NCBI RefSeq assembly: GCF_035994185.1
Contig: NZ_CP108538.1
Coordinates: 5,123,501 to 5,187,500 of the forward strand
Direction: 5' to 3'
DNA: 64,000 nt
Source: Streptomyces sp. NBC_01217
Lineage (GTDB): Bacteria > Actinomycetota > Actinomycetes > Streptomycetales > Streptomycetaceae
The translations under genes were made by a program, and so were the position numbers. Under the pieces are notes generated by a model. The model was not told the DNA's origin. It saw only the letters and a list, made by a program, of their open reading frames with translations, and searched no databases. Each line of letters begins with the position of its first letter. Position 1 is the stretch's first letter. Shown here piece by piece: positions 41,879 to 51,600 of the stretch.

Positions 41879-41899
41879 TTAGGCTCGGCTAAGTCTAAG
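41879..41899. promoter_or_regulatory. Iron-box-like operator
   Basis: TTAGGCTCGGCTAA followed by GTCTAAG resembles the 19-bp DmdR/IdeR/DtxR iron box (TTAGGTTAGGCTAACCTAA form), with an inner TTAG...CTAA dyad. It sits just upstream of the siderophore transporter operon. Confidence 0.6.
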
Positions 41900-41976
41900 C
41901 ACCGGCGTTGCGGGGCCCCGGGCCCCGGGGCCGTATCCGGGTGGGTCCGGCGTCCGGCCCCGCGACAATGGATCCC

Positions 41977-42615
41977 ATGCCTGCGCACTCACTGACGGTC
42001 GGCTTCGACCTCGACATGACGCTCATCGACTCCCGGCCCGGTATCAAGGCCGCCTACCTGGCACTTTCCGCCGAGACGGGCACGCCGATCGACGCGGATC
42101 TGGTGGTGAGCAGGCTCGGGCCACCGGTCGACCACGAGCTGCGGAACTGGTTTCCGGCCGATGCGGTGGCCGCGACCGCCGACCGCTACCGGGAGATCTA
42201 TCCCACACACGCCATCGTGCCGAGCCCGGCACTGCCGGGTGCGCGGGAGTCGATCGCGGCGATCCGTGAGCGGGGCGGCCGGGTGATCGTCGTCACCGCG
42301 AAGAACGGGCCGAGCGCGGAGCTCCACCTGGCGCACCTCGGGATCGAGTCCGACGCGGTGATCGGCGGCCTGTGGGCGGAGGCGAAGGGGGTGGCGCTGC
42401 GGGAGCACGGGGCGGATGTGTACGTGGGCGACCACACCGGCGACGTACGCGGCGCCCGCACGGCCGGGGCGCTGTCGGTGGCGGTCACCACGGGACCGTG
42501 CGACGCGGAGGAGCTGCGGGCGGCGGGGGCGGATGTCGTCCTGTCGACGCTGACGGAGTTCCCGTCGTGGCTGAACGGGTACGTGCAGGCAAAATCGAGC
42601 CCGTCCGGCGTCTGA
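41977..42615 (+). CDS. HAD-superfamily hydrolase (phosphatase)
   Basis: 212 aa from the ATG at 41977, with an ATG at 41968 as the alternative. Motif I GFDLDMTLIDS (nucleophile Asp and DxD), motif II VIVVTAKNG, Lys in WAEAKG and motif IV VYVGDHTGDVRGA fit the phosphoglycolate phosphatase/beta-phosphoglucomutase-like group. Substrate unknown. The last codons and stop (SSPSGV-stop) are formed by an interspersed repeat. It is divergent from the iron transporter. Confidence 0.9.
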   Translation: MPAHSLTVGFDLDMTLIDSRPGIKAAYLALSAETGTPIDADLVVSRLGPPVDHELRNWFPADAVAATADRYREIYPTHAIVPSPALPGARESIAAIRERGGRVIVVTAKNGPSAELHLAHLGIESDAVIGGLWAEAKGVALREHGADVYVGDHTGDVRGARTAGALSVAVTTGPCDAEELRAAGADVVLSTLTEFPSWLNGYVQAKSSPSGV

Positions 42616-42619
42616 GGAC
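42599..42619 (-). repeat. Streptomyces-type interspersed repeat, copy 2
   Basis: GCCCGTCCGGCGTCTGAGGAC is the reverse of the 20695 copy with small changes. It contributes the 3' end and stop codon of the HAD gene. Confidence 0.65.
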
Positions 42620-42645
42620 GGAGCGGCCGCCGGACGAGCCCGGTG

Positions 42646-42870
42646 TCACCGCTTCGGCGACCCCGCCCGTACCGACCGCACCACGCCTGCCGCGGCGATC
42701 AGGAAGCCCACACCCATCAGCATGCACAGTGACCATGCGATGGACGGAAGCGGACGGGTTCCGAGGAACAGCGGGGCCACCGTGGCCAGCGTGGCCAGTG
42801 CTCCGAGGAAGAAGACGATCGCGCCGATCCGGACGAGCCGGTCACCTGCGCCAGAGGGAGAAGTACTCAC
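42646..42870 (-). CDS. Small two-helix membrane protein
   Basis: 74 aa. A short N-terminal tail (MSTSPSGAGDRLVR) is followed by two hydrophobic segments, IGAIVFFLGALATLATVAPLFLG and IAWSLCMLMGVGFLIAAAGVV, and a basic end (RSVRAGSPKR). Conserved in streptomycetes at this position, to my recollection. Function unknown. Convergent with the HAD gene. Confidence 0.65.
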   Translation of the reverse strand: MSTSPSGAGDRLVRIGAIVFFLGALATLATVAPLFLGTRPLPSIAWSLCMLMGVGFLIAAAGVVRSVRAGSPKR

Positions 42871-43027
42871 CCCGCCAGGGTAGTTCCCGCCCGTTTCCGG
42901 ACACAGTCCGGATGACCAGGCTTGACGAGGGGTACTTCACCTGGGGAGGCTTCTGCCAGCAGGGGAGCACCACCACTGGATAGCCTGACCTGCTGAGGCT
43001 TTGTTCCGGCATACGGGTTGAGATGGG

Positions 43028-43420
43028 GTGCGTACTTTGCCGACTGGCAAGGTCAAATGGTTCAACAGCGAGAAGGGCTTCGGCTTCCTCTCCCGCGATG
43101 ACGGCGGCGACGTCTTCGTGCACTCCTCCGTGCTTCCCGACGGTGTCGACGCACTCAAGCCCGGCCAGCGCGTCGAATTCGGTGTCGTCGCAGGTCAGCG
43201 GGGAGATCAGGCACTGTCGGTGGTGATCTTGGACCCGACCCCGTCCGTCGCGGCCGCCCAGCGCCGCAAGCCGGACGAGCTCGCGTCCATCGTGCAGGAC
43301 CTGACCACCCTGCTGGAGAACATCACGCCGATGCTGGAGCGCGGCCGCTACCCCGACAAGGCGGCAGGCAAGAAGATCGGCGGCCTGCTGCGCGCGGTCG
43401 CCGACCAGCTCGACGTGTGA
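43028..43420 (+). CDS. Cold-shock domain protein with C-terminal extension
   Basis: 130 aa from a GTG at 43028. A TTG at 43037 would give the family-typical start at PTGKVKWF. The cold-shock domain (residues about 5-70) has RNP1 KGFGFL and RNP2 VFVHSSV and binds single-stranded RNA or DNA. A 60-residue helical tail ([47 protein letters not shown]) distinguishes it from the 67-aa Csp proteins. Its partner or role is unknown. Confidence 0.92.
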   Translation: MRTLPTGKVKWFNSEKGFGFLSRDDGGDVFVHSSVLPDGVDALKPGQRVEFGVVAGQRGDQALSVVILDPTPSVAAAQRRKPDELASIVQDLTTLLENITPMLERGRYPDKAAGKKIGGLLRAVADQLDV

Positions 43421-43471
43421 CCTGCGCGAAAAGCGAAAGCGGCAGGCGAAAGCCGTAAGCGGAAGCGGAAA

Positions 43472-44338
43472 TCAGACGAACGACAGTGCGTCGGGGCCGA
43501 GGGGCGGTACCAGCCCCTCGGCCGCCGCGCGGGTCAGCAGTCCGCGGATCGCCGCGTAACCGTCCTCGCCGAGGTCGGCGGTGAACTCGTTGACGTACAG
43601 CCCGATGTGCTGGTCCGCCACGGCCGGGTCCATCTCCTGCGCGTGCTCCAGGACGTAGGGCCGTGACGCCTCCGGGTCGTCCCAGGCCATCCGTACCGAG
43701 GTGCGCACCGACTCGGCGAGCAGCTTCAGCGTGTCCGCTCCCAGCGAGCGCTTGGCGATGATCGCGCCGAGCGGGATGGGCAGCCCGGTCGTCTCCTCCC
43801 AGTGCCGGCCCATGTCGGCGAGGTTGTGCAGCCCGTAGTTCTGGTACGTGAAACGGGCCTCGTGGATGACGAGACCGGCGTCCACCTTCCCGTCGCGCAC
43901 GGCGGGCATGATCTCGTCGAACGGCATGACGACGATCTCGCCGACCCCGTCCGGCACGACTTCCGCCGCCCAGAGCCGGAACAGCAGATACGCGGTCGAG
44001 CGCTCGCTCGGCACGGCGACGGTCTTCCCCGTCAGGTCCGTGCCCGCCTCCTTCGTGAGGACGAGCGGTCCGCAGCCCCGTCCCAGCGCCCCGCCGCACG
44101 GCAGCAGCGCGTACTCGTCCAGCACCCAGGGCAGCACCGCGTACGAGACCTTGAGTACGTCGAGTTCGCCGCGCTCGGCCATTTTGTTGGTGATGTCGAT
44201 GTCGGCGAAGGTGACATCGAGGGCGGGCGCGCCGGGGACCCTTCCGTGCGCCCAGGCGTCGAAGACGAACGTGTCGTTCGGGCAGGGCGAGAAAGCGATG
44301 TCCAACGGGCGCGACTGGTTACCAGTTGTGTCGGTCAT
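43472..44338 (-). CDS. mqnD: 1,4-dihydroxy-6-naphthoate synthase
   Basis: 288 aa, full length. MqnD converts cyclic de-hypoxanthine futalosine to 1,4-dihydroxy-6-naphthoate in the futalosine route to menaquinone. The periplasmic-binding-protein-like fold shows DIAFSPCPNDTFVFDAWAHG, VSYAVLPWVLDEY, VAVPSERSTAYLLFRLWA, DAGLVIHEARFTYQ and LPIPLGAIIAKR, with the conserved catalytic His in IHEARFTY. Its 5' end overlaps mqnB by 20 nt, so the two are coupled. Confidence 0.95.
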   Translation of the reverse strand: MTDTTGNQSRPLDIAFSPCPNDTFVFDAWAHGRVPGAPALDVTFADIDITNKMAERGELDVLKVSYAVLPWVLDEYALLPCGGALGRGCGPLVLTKEAGTDLTGKTVAVPSERSTAYLLFRLWAAEVVPDGVGEIVVMPFDEIMPAVRDGKVDAGLVIHEARFTYQNYGLHNLADMGRHWEETTGLPIPLGAIIAKRSLGADTLKLLAESVRTSVRMAWDDPEASRPYVLEHAQEMDPAVADQHIGLYVNEFTADLGEDGYAAIRGLLTRAAAEGLVPPLGPDALSFV

Positions 44339-45047
44339 GGTGGGTCCAACCTTCCAGTACGGGGACGATCTTCCCGAACGCCCCGGTGAGCGCGGCCAGC
44401 GCCTCGCCGATGCGCCAGCCGTCCCGGTCGCGCGGGCCGACGGCGTTCGAGATGGCCCGCAGTTCCAGCACCGGTACGGCCGTGCGCTCGGCGGCCTCGG
44501 CGACGCCGAAGCCCTCCATGGCCTCGGCGGCCGCCCGCGGGTGCGCGGAGAGCAGGGCGGCGGTGCGCGCGGCGCTGCCGGTCACCGTGGAGACGGTGAG
44601 GATCTCGGCGGTGAGCGCACCGGTCGCGGTGGCCACGTCCGCCACCTGCGCGGGCGGTGGCGTGAACCGCTCGCGCCCGAAGCCCAGACCGGTGACGGGC
44701 ACGAAGCCCTCGGGGGTCTCGGCGCCCAGATCGGCCGCGACGATGCCGCTCGCGACGACGAGCGAGCCGACCGGGGCTTGGGGCGCGAACCCGCCGCCGA
44801 TCCCGGCAGAGATGACCAGGTCGTACGGTCCGGGGGCGGAGGCGAGGGCGAATGCGGTGGCGGCCGCCGCCGCGGCCGGTCCCACGCCGCCCGCGAGGAC
44901 GTCGACCACGGCGAAGCCACTGTTGCAGGCCACGCGGTGGACCTGCGAACCGGGCACCTCGTGCCCGGCGGGACCGGACACCTCCCCGAAAGCACGCGTG
45001 ACCGCGTCCCGTTCTGCTGGGACAGCGGTCACGACGAGCACACGCAC
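44319..45047 (-). CDS. mqnB: Futalosine hydrolase
   Basis: 242 aa from a GTG preceded by GGAGGA. MqnB removes hypoxanthine from futalosine to give de-hypoxanthine futalosine. The nucleoside phosphorylase fold shows VLVVTAVPAERDAV at the front, DLVISAGIGGGFAPQAPVGSLVVAS and the purine-site EAMEGFGVAEAAERT. Together with mqnD it supplies two steps of the pathway. mqnA, mqnC and the others are not in this window. Confidence 0.94.
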   Translation of the reverse strand: MRVLVVTAVPAERDAVTRAFGEVSGPAGHEVPGSQVHRVACNSGFAVVDVLAGGVGPAAAAAATAFALASAPGPYDLVISAGIGGGFAPQAPVGSLVVASGIVAADLGAETPEGFVPVTGLGFGRERFTPPPAQVADVATATGALTAEILTVSTVTGSAARTAALLSAHPRAAAEAMEGFGVAEAAERTAVPVLELRAISNAVGPRDRDGWRIGEALAALTGAFGKIVPVLEGWTHHDRHNW

Positions 45048-45072
45048 GGGGGAATCCTCCGAGGTCAGGAGG

Positions 45073-45552
45073 TCAGGAGGTCTTCTTCAGCTCGAAGTGC
45101 CAGATGCCCGTGAGCTTCTTGCCCTTGGTCTCCACGATGCTGATCTGCGTCTTGTCCGTGGTCTCGCCGGTCTGGCTGGAGAAGAAGGCGCTGCCCGGGA
45201 TGGACCGGTAGGTCCTCTTGTACGGCTCCTGCTCGGCCTGCTGACCGTTGATGAACAGCGTCCAGCCGTTGTCCGCGATCTCCGGGTCGACGCCGAAGCG
45301 GACCTTGTCGTCCATCGCGACCTTGACGGACTTCTCCGCCTTCTTGTTGAGGCAGCCCTGGATCTCGGACGTCTTGAGGGGCTCGCCGTCGTTGTAGCAG
45401 GCCGCCTCGGTGCTCACCGAGTTGCCGCCGACCGTTACGGTCGCGAGCGGCGTCGGCTTGTCGCAGGCGGAGAGGACAAGGAGTCCCGCGGACACGGCAC
45501 CAAGAGCGACGCCGATTCGGCGGCCCTTACCGGAGAAGAACGCAACGGTCAT
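45073..45552 (-). CDS. DUF2771 lipoprotein
   Basis: 159 aa. A signal segment (RRIGVALGAVSAGLLVLSAC) ends in a lipobox LSAC, so the mature protein starts at the lipidated Cys and is membrane anchored outside. The DUF2771 blocks are VRFGVDPEIADNGWTLFING, YKRTYRSIPG and IWHFEL. Two further Cys (AACYND, GCLNKK) could form a disulphide. Function unknown. It lies 25 nt upstream of mqnB on the same strand, possibly cotranscribed. Confidence 0.85.
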   Translation of the reverse strand: MTVAFFSGKGRRIGVALGAVSAGLLVLSACDKPTPLATVTVGGNSVSTEAACYNDGEPLKTSEIQGCLNKKAEKSVKVAMDDKVRFGVDPEIADNGWTLFINGQQAEQEPYKRTYRSIPGSAFFSSQTGETTDKTQISIVETKGKKLTGIWHFELKKTS

Positions 45553-45579
45553 GGGCCGAAGGCTATCGGTCGCTCCGGC

Positions 45580-47016
45580 TCACGCCACGCGGGGGTGCGG
45601 CGAGCCGCGCCGCGCGGCGCTCAGCAGCCCCCGTACGGACGTGGCGGCACCCAGCGCGAGGATGCCCGCGGCGACCGACATGCCCAGTACGCCGTTGAGG
45701 GGGAGGGCGATACCGATGCCGCCGCCGACCACCCAGGCCATCTGGAGCACGGTCTCGGACCGGGCGAACGCGGATGTCCGTACCTCTTCGGGCACGTCGC
45801 GCTGGATCATCGCGTCCAGCGAGAGCTTCGACAGGGCCTGGGTGAAACCGGCGGTCGCGCTGAGCGCGGCGACCATGACGGTGCTGAAGAAGAGCGCGGC
45901 GAGCACGGCGACGCCCAGGGCCAGGGCCAGCACCGAGGCGACGATCACCTCGGGGCCGCGGGCCCGCAGCCAGGAGCCGACCGCCGTGCCGAGCGCGTTG
46001 CCGACACCGGCCGCCACTCCGACGATGCCGAGCGAGACGGCGGCGCTCTGCCCGGCGAGCGGATGCTCGCGCAGCAGGAACGCCAGGAAGAAGATGAGGA
46101 AGCCGGAGAGCGCGCGGTGCGCGGTGTTGGCCTGGAGGCCGTTCAGCACGGACGGCCCCACGGACCGCAGCCCCGGCCGCTTCTCACCGTTCCGCTCGCG
46201 GGCCTTCGTCTTCCCGTTCGTCCTTCCGCCGGCTTTCCCGTTCCGCTTTGTCTCCGGGCGGGGGGTCGTCACGCCGTGCGGCGTCACCAGGTGGGCCTTC
46301 CGCTCGCCCTTCGCGGAGTCGACCTTGTGCGGCAGCGTGAAGGCGAGGACGGTCCCCCCGATGAAGATCACGCACGCGCCGTACAGCGGCCAGGGGGACC
46401 CGATGGTGTGCAGCCCCGCCCCGATCGGGGCGGCCACACCGGTCGCCAGGAGCCCGGCCAGGGTGACCCGGGAATTCGCCTTCACCAGGGAGAAGCGGGG
46501 TGGCAGCAGGCGCGGTACGACCGCGCTGCGTACGACTCCGTACGCCTTCGAGCAGACCAGGACGCCCAGCGCGGCCGGATACAGCTCCAGGCCGCCGGTG
46601 GCGACCGCGCCCGACATGGTGAGCGCCAGCACCGCACGGGCCAGCATCGCAGCGGCCATCGCGGCGCGGCGGCCGTGCGGAAGATGGTCCAGGAGCGGGC
46701 CGATCACGGGTGCGAGGAGGGTGAAAGGCGCCATGGTGACGGCGAGGTAGAGGGCGACGCGGCCGCGGGCCTCGTCCGTCGGCACGGAGAAGAACACCGT
46801 CGAGGCGAGCGCGATCGTGATCATCACATCGCCCGCGCCGTTCACCGCGTGCAGTTCGATCAGCTTGCCGAGCCCGGATTCCCCGGCGCCGTGGGCGTGC
46901 GTCGCCTTCCGGATGCCTTTCGCGGTGCCGGTGAACGGGGTGTGGAGGGCATGACCGATCGTCCGGCCCGTCCTGCGGAGCGGGCCGGAATCCTTGTGCG
47001 ACCTGACGGAAGTCAC
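45580..47016 (-). CDS. MFS transporter with long charged central loop
   Basis: 478 aa from a GTG. Twelve predicted membrane segments with motif APVIGPLLDHLPHGRRAAMAA between helices 2 and 3. The cytoplasmic loop between the halves is unusual: about 35 residues rich in Lys, Arg, Gly and Asn (KRNGKAGGRTNGK, RERNGEKRP), likely disordered and possibly binding acidic partners. Such MFS proteins next to DUF2771/mqn genes are conserved in Streptomyces. Substrate unknown. Divergent from the DUF3027 gene. Confidence 0.85.
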   Translation of the reverse strand: MTSVRSHKDSGPLRRTGRTIGHALHTPFTGTAKGIRKATHAHGAGESGLGKLIELHAVNGAGDVMITIALASTVFFSVPTDEARGRVALYLAVTMAPFTLLAPVIGPLLDHLPHGRRAAMAAAMLARAVLALTMSGAVATGGLELYPAALGVLVCSKAYGVVRSAVVPRLLPPRFSLVKANSRVTLAGLLATGVAAPIGAGLHTIGSPWPLYGACVIFIGGTVLAFTLPHKVDSAKGERKAHLVTPHGVTTPRPETKRNGKAGGRTNGKTKARERNGEKRPGLRSVGPSVLNGLQANTAHRALSGFLIFFLAFLLREHPLAGQSAAVSLGIVGVAAGVGNALGTAVGSWLRARGPEVIVASVLALALGVAVLAALFFSTVMVAALSATAGFTQALSKLSLDAMIQRDVPEEVRTSAFARSETVLQMAWVVGGGIGIALPLNGVLGMSVAAGILALGAATSVRGLLSAARRGSPHPRVA

Positions 47017-47449
47017 TTCGTCATAGTGCCCCAGTCGCGGCGGCGGTGAACCGGGAACGGCGCGGGGCGCGGTGCACTCCGCCCTGTCGGGTCAGTGGCC
47101 GGCCCGGCCCGGGCGGGACAGGCCGGGGCCCGGCCGGCCGGCATTTGCGACGGTTCCGGGGCCGCCCTCATACGGGATGCGGCGTCGTATACGGCCTTGT
47201 TTGGGACGTGCAGGTGGGCGGGGGGCGGCGGAGAGGGTAGCGTGCGTAGCGCGCCACCGGCGGTTGTTCTCGGCCGCGCGCCTATCGGCGATCCCGCAGA
47301 ATGGATAGCAGAAGGTGCGCCCGAGGAAGGCACAACGGGTGTGGACGTCGACGCGGCCCCCAGGTCCGCTCCGCCCGCATCCGTCATGGCCGGAATCGAT
47401 GGATGTGCTGGCGCGCTCGTGAGACTGGCGTAGGAGAGAAGCGAGACCT
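47017..47449. other. Divergent promoter region
   Basis: A 433-bp gap between the MFS and DUF3027 genes. It holds short imperfect dyads (for example around CATACGGGATGCGGCGTCGTATACGG near 47170-47195) but no convincing gene, RNA or strong promoter match. Confidence 0.4.
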
Positions 47450-48385
47450 GTGAGTGCTGCGACGACGCGAAGCCGTACGGCCCGTACCCCTGTCCCGGAC
47501 CGTCTGTGCGCCGAGGCGGTAGACCTCGCACGCGCGGCGGCCGAGGAGGCAGCCGCGCCGGGGGTCGTCGGTGAGCATGTGGGCCTGGTCTCCGAGGGGG
47601 ACCGGGTCGTCACGCACTTCTTCGAGTGCAAGGAGCCGGGGTACCGGGGCTGGCGCTGGGCGGTGACCGTCGCGCGGGCGTCCCGCGCGAAGAACGTCAC
47701 CCTCGACGAGACGGTGCTGCTGCCCGGCAGCGATGCGCTCCTCGCCCCGGAGTGGGTGCCGTGGAGCGAGCGGCTGCGGCCCGGGGACATGGGGCCGGGC
47801 GATCTGCTGCCCACCGAGGCGGACGACATCCGCCTGGAGCCCGGCTACTCCGGCGAGGACGAGCCGGCGCCGAACTCCGCGGTTTCCGAGGTGTCCGGGG
47901 AGCTGGCCGACCTCGTCGACGCGGAGGACGCTGAGCTGACGACGCGCCCCGCGGCGACGAGCCGGGGCTCGATCGAGGCGGTCGCGGAGGAGCTCGGCAT
48001 GCGCCGGGCGCGGGTGCTGTCGCGGTACGGGCTGCATACGGCGGCCGACCGGTGGGACGAGGCGTTCGGCGCGAAGACGCCGATGGCCCAGGCGGCTCCG
48101 GCGTCGTGCGTCACGTGTGCGTTCCTGGTGCCGCTGGCGGGGTCGCTGAAGCAGGCGTTCGGGGTGTGCGCGAACGAGTTCGGTCCTGCGGACGGGCATG
48201 TGGTGTCGCTGTCGTACGGGTGCGGTGGGCATTCGGAGGCGGCGGTGATGCCGAAGCCGCCGAAGCCGGCGCCGCATGCGCTGGACACGATGCAGGTGGA
48301 TGAGTATCCGTTGCGCCCGGCGCGGGATTCCGGGTCGGTTCCGGCGGAGCCGGACGGTCCTACCGAGGATCTCGGCCACTCCTGA
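47450..48385 (+). CDS. DUF3027 protein
   Basis: 311 aa from a GTG. Blocks DRLCAEAVDLARAAAEEAAAPGVVGEHVG, HFFECKEPGYRGWRWAVTVARA, LLPGSDALLAPEWVPWSERLRPGDMGPGDLLP and the Cys-bearing CVTCAFLVPLAGSLKQAFGVCANEFGPADGHVVSLSYGCGGHSE are typical for DUF3027. The four Cys and nearby His could bind metal. Actinobacteria-specific, function unknown. It is upstream of the large sacsin-like gene on the same strand, separated by a repeat-bearing gap. Confidence 0.9.
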   Translation: MSAATTRSRTARTPVPDRLCAEAVDLARAAAEEAAAPGVVGEHVGLVSEGDRVVTHFFECKEPGYRGWRWAVTVARASRAKNVTLDETVLLPGSDALLAPEWVPWSERLRPGDMGPGDLLPTEADDIRLEPGYSGEDEPAPNSAVSEVSGELADLVDAEDAELTTRPAATSRGSIEAVAEELGMRRARVLSRYGLHTAADRWDEAFGAKTPMAQAAPASCVTCAFLVPLAGSLKQAFGVCANEFGPADGHVVSLSYGCGGHSEAAVMPKPPKPAPHALDTMQVDEYPLRPARDSGSVPAEPDGPTEDLGHS

Positions 48386-48464
48386 CGGGGAGGGGTGCGG
48401 GGATTCCGGGTTTTCCGGCGCGCCCGGCCGTCGGGCCTGCGGGTTCTTATGGCGGACCGGTTTT

Positions 48465-48526
48465 GTCCTCAATCGCCGGGCAGGCTGGTTCTTCGCCGGA
48501 CGGGCCGGTTTTCGGCGTTTGAGGAC
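48465..48526. repeat. Interspersed repeat, two copies head to head
   Basis: GTCCTCAATCGCCGGGCAGGCTGG runs forward, then CGGCGTTTGAGGAC runs backward, ending at 48526. The pair can fold into a long imperfect hairpin. It lies in the DUF3027 to sacsin-like gap and could act as a terminator. Confidence 0.65.
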
Positions 48527-48679
48527 GGAACCGGGGCCGTGGTGCGTGGTGCGGCAGAATCCGGCCTTGCCGCGGGCAACCCCGCAGACGTGGTTCCCCC
48601 TCAGGCGTGAGGACCCGGTAGCTTCGGGCGCACACTGGCGGCACGGGCAACGCGTAACCGGAAAGAGCGGAGTCAGAGC

Positions 48680-51600
48680 GTGAGCATGAATGCGACCGAG
48701 GGGGCCGACCCGTTCGGGACCGCACGGCTGCGGCGCGGTGTGCTCGACGCCTGGGGCGCGGGCCCCGCCAGGTTCCGGGAGGACGCCAACGCCGAGGAGG
48801 ACCTCGCGCTCGGCGGCTACCGCGACCGCCTCGTCGTCGAGCTGGCCCAGAACGCCGCCGACGCCGCCGCCCGCGCACAGGTCCCCGGCCGGCTCCGTCT
48901 CACCCTTCACCCGGCGACCGCGGACGCCCCCGCCGTGCTCGCCGCCGCCAATACCGGCGCCGCCCTCGACGCCACCGGCGTGGAGTCGCTCTCCACCCTG
49001 CGCGCCTCCGCCAAGCGCGAGGGCCACGAGGGCGCCGTGGGCAGGTTCGGCGTCGGGTTCGCCGCCGTGCTCGCGGTGAGCGACGAGCCCGCCGTCGTCG
49101 GCCGGCACGGCGGCGTCCGCTGGTCCCTCGCCGAGGCCCGCGACCTTGCCGCGCGGACGGCCGTCGCCAGCCCCGGCCTCGGCGACGAGCTGCGCCGCCG
49201 CGACGGCCACGTGCCCCTGCTGCGGCTCCCGCTGCCCGCCGAGGGCACCGCACCCGACGGGTACGACACCGTCGTCGTCCTCCCGCTGCGCGACGGCGGC
49301 GCCGAGGACCTCGTGGTCCGGCTGCTCGACGCGGTCGACGACGCGCTCCTGCTCACCCTGCGCGGCATCAGCGAGATCGTGATCGAAACCCCGGACGCCG
49401 TACGGACGTTGCGCCGCTCGCAGCACGGCCCGTACACCCACGTCGAGGACTCCGCGCACGGCACGCACCGCTGGCGGACCGTCACCCACCACGGCCCCGT
49501 CGAGCCCGCCCTGCTCGCCGACCGGCCCCGCGAGGAACGGCTGCGACCGCACTGGTCGGTCACCTGGGCGGTCCCGGTGGACACCGAGGGCGCCCCGGTA
49601 CGCCCCCGTACCGTCCCCGTCGTCCACGCGCCGACCCCCACCGACGAACCCCTCGGCATCCCCGCGCTGCTCATCGCGTCGCTGCCGCTCGACACCACCC
49701 GCCGCCACCCCGCGGCAGGACCGCTGACCGACTTCCTGGTGCAGCGCGCGGCCGACGCGTACGCCGAACTGCTCGCCGACTGGCAGCCGGTGTCCATCGA
49801 CACCATCGACCTCGTCCCCGGGCCGCTCGGCAAGGGCGAACTGGACGGCGCCCTGCGCGGCGCGATCCTGGCGCGGCTGCCGCGCGTCGCCTTCCTGGAG
49901 CCCGCCGCCCCGCGCGAGCCCACCACCGAGACGGACCGGTGGGACAGCTGGGACGCGGAGGCGGACGGCATCCGCGCTACGACCACCACCGCGCTGCGCC
50001 CCATCGAGGCCGAGGTGCTGGAGGGCGTCGGCGCCGAGACCGTACGGGTGCTCGCCGAGGTCCTGCCGTGCCTGCTGCCCGCCGGACTGGAGCGCCGCAG
50101 CGAACTGCGCACCCTCGGGATCGCCCGCGTCCCGCTGACCGAGGCGATCGACCGGCTCGCCGGTCTGGAGCGCGACCCCGGATGGTGGCGGCGGCTCTAC
50201 GAGAGCCTGTCCGGCATCGACCCGGACCGCCTTTCCGGCCTCCCCGTCCCGCTGGCCGGGACAGATCTCCCCGTCCCGTCGGCCGGGGCCGAGCCGTCGG
50301 ACTCCGGGATTCCGGTCGCCCCCCGCACCACCATCGGCCCCCGCCAGGTCCTCCTCCCGCTCCCGGGCGCGCTCACAGGCCCCGTCCTGGAACGTCTCGC
50401 CCGGCTCGGGCTGAAGGTCGCGCACCCGGACGCCGCCCATCCGCTGCTGGAGAAGCTCGGCGCCCTGCCCGCCACCCCGCGCGCCGTGCTGACGACCCCG
50501 CAGGTGCGGGCCGCCGTCGCCGGATCGCTGGACGCGGGCGAGATCTGGGACGAGGACGCGCTGGACGCCGACGAGCTCGCCGAGACCGTCCTCACCCTCG
50601 TACGGGACGCCGAACTGGCCCCCGGCGACGAGCCCTGGCTCGGTGCGCTCGCCCTCCCCGACGAGGACGGCGAACCCGCGCCCGCCGGTGAACTCGTGCT
50701 GCCGGGAAGCCCCTTCGCATCCATCATGCGGGAAGGCGAACTGGCGCTCTGCGACCAGGAGTTGACCGACCACTGGGGCGAGCAGCCGCTCACCGCCTGT
50801 GGAGTGCTCGCCACCTTCGCCCTCGTGCGGGCCACCGATGTCGTCCTGGACCCGGACGAACTGGAGCCCCGCGAGGGCGACTTCGCCGAGCCCGACGACG
50901 CCGGACTGCTCGACGCCGTGGACGTGTGGTGCGAGGACATCCTCGACCGGCTGCCCGACACCCCGGTGCCGCCGGTCGCCACCGAACTCGTCGCCGTACG
51001 CGATCTCGACCTCGTCGACGACGACGCGTGGCCGCAGGCCCTCGCCCTGCTCGCCCGGCCGCCGCTGCGCGACGCGCTGACCCAGCCGGTGCGGGTGCTG
51101 CTGCCCGACGGCACGACGCAGTCGGTCCGCCCGTACACGGCCTGGTGGCTGCGCGACCACCCCGTGCTCGACGGCCGCCGCCCCGCCGGTCTGCGCGCGG
51201 CGAGCGGCGACCCCCGGCTCGCCGGACTGTACGACTCCGCCGACGCGACGGGCTTCGACGACGCCCAGGTGCTGCGCGCCCTCGGCGTACGGACGTCCGT
51301 GGCCGCTCTCCTCGACGAGCCGGGCGGCGCGGCCGAACTCCTCGGCCGGCTCGCGGACGAGGACCGCGAGGTCGGTCCCGTACAACTGCACTCCCTGTAC
51401 ACGGCCCTGGCCGATCTGGATCCCGAGCAGGTCACGCTGCCCGATGAACTGCGGGCCGTGGTCGACGGCGAGGCGCGGGTCGTCGACGCGGCGGACGCCG
51501 TGATCGCGGACGCCCCGGATCTGCTGCCGCTCACCGGCGGGCTCCCGCTGCTGCCGGTCGCCCCGACGCGCGCGGCCGAGCTGACCGAGCTGTTCCAGGT

